Shown: positions 10,226-10,541 of the stretch, in pieces
Numbering within the stretch: position 1 is the first letter of the stretch
Layout of the letters: each line of letters opens with the position of its first letter
Source: an uncultured Collinsella sp.
GTDB taxonomy: Bacteria > Actinomycetota > Coriobacteriia > Coriobacteriales > Coriobacteriaceae
Length of the DNA: 10,541 bases
Reading direction: 5' to 3'
Assembly (NCBI GenBank): GCA_900548515.1
Contig: URKU01000067.1
Span: 1-10,541 of the forward strand
The notes under the pieces: generated by a model
The model's database searches: none
The model's input: only the letters and a program-made list of their open reading frames with translations
Told to the model about the DNA's origin: nothing
Program-made: the position numbers and the translations under genes

Positions 10226-10541
10226 TTAAAGAGCACTCAGGCTCGGGGTCCAGGCGATGGTGGGAGTCGCGCCGTCGAGAGCCTCGTTGATGGTGGCGGC
10301 CATGCCGGCAAGTAGGCTGTTCTCGCTTACAGTGAGCGTCTTGTAGCCGCCAGCGCGCATGAGCTCGCGGATCACCACGGCGCCAGCCAAGATCACGCCC
10401 GCGCGTTTGGGCTGCACGCCTGGCAACGCGGCAATGCCTGCGACATCCAGCGCAGACATGCGCTCAATAGCGGCCGAAACCTGATTCAGCGAAAGCTCGC
10501 GCAGGTGCACAAAGCTCGAATCGTACGGCTCCAGCTCGTGG
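10226..10541 (-). CDS. Ppx/GppA-family phosphatase (exopolyphosphatase), C-terminal part
   Basis: The frame is open through the window edge, so the 5' end is missing; the GTG at 10510 is not the start because coding sequence (YDSSFVHLRELSLNQVS) continues through it. The segment ALPGVQPKRAGVILAGAVVI, followed by RELMRAGGYKTLTVSENSLL and AGMAA, is the conserved C-terminal block of Ppx/GppA enzymes, which hydrolyse polyphosphate or pppGpp using an actin-like ATPase fold. The 'PxRAxVIxAGAxI' motif and the 'SxxxLxxG' segment are typical. The gene ends with TAA at 10226 just before the inverted repeat element. Confidence 0.85.
   Translation of the reverse strand, partial: HELEPYDSSFVHLRELSLNQVSAAIERMSALDVAGIAALPGVQPKRAGVILAGAVVIRELMRAGGYKTLTVSENSLLAGMAATINEALDGATPTIAWTPSLSAL

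Noticed and set aside
9881..10315. 144- and 86-codon plus-strand frames through the tRNA repeat
   Set aside because: They translate terminators and hairpin DNA; the residue pattern is Arg/Ala-rich filler with no domain, and they run into the antisense of ppx.

Overview
The window looks like a chromosomal segment of a GC-rich gut actinobacterium of the class Coriobacteriia, most like Collinsella. The grounds are high G+C with strong GGAGG-type ribosome sites, an alanine-rich CAP-domain surface protein with an MPATG sorting signal, and the style of the core genes (GluQ-type synthetase, Ppx/GppA phosphatase, galactitol-type PTS IIB). The genus is inferred from protein style, not from a marker gene.

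Left part (1-2876). The 3' end of a GluQ-like tRNA-Asp glutamyl transferase runs in frame, without a stop, into what looks like the last ~55 codons of a DUF1778/TacA-type antitoxin. A possible scrap of the matching GNAT toxin follows. Three metallophosphoesterase genes on the minus strand then form a tight operon (751-2876). Genes 1 and 3 in coordinate order are diverged paralogues and the middle one belongs to another subgroup.

Middle part (2962-4674). This is an accessory-looking stretch of small genes. A two-membrane-segment protein on the minus strand faces a two-gene plus-strand cassette: a 103-aa protein of unknown function and an NTP_transf_8-like nucleotidyltransferase. The cassette has lower G+C than its surroundings and is preceded by a perfect 14-bp inverted repeat at its promoter. 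It ends by sharing a CTAG stop overlap with a convergent small membrane-anchored protein carrying an Hx3C/Cx2C motif.

Central part (4771-8280). A large coiled-coil/CAP/LPXTG-like surface protein (minus) and a sensor histidine kinase (plus) meet head to head at about 7470. Both lack their 5' ends there, so this is a deletion or rearrangement junction, or an assembly chimera. Reading frames stay open across the join on both strands, so gene callers can produce false long fusions. A bidirectional terminator follows the kinase.

Right part (8303-10541). A minus-strand pair encodes a VOC protein, resembling the C-terminal domain of some KDPG aldolases, and an orphan PTS IIB. Divergent from it is a membrane-anchored helical-repeat protein, then tRNA-Leu(UAA). 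Beyond the tRNA the last 19 bases of the tRNA and its terminator are repeated about 197 bp downstream. Between the copies lies a ~131-nt multi-hairpin segment that also carries an inverted copy of the tRNA T-arm. A second, unrelated 21-bp inverted repeat element follows, and the window ends inside a Ppx/GppA-family gene on the minus strand.

The most distinctive signals are the tRNA-associated structured repeat, the nucleotidyltransferase cassette with its operator-like repeat, the metallophosphoesterase trio and the broken kinase/surface-protein junction. No complete, clearly new defence or mobile system can be proven from the sequence alone.
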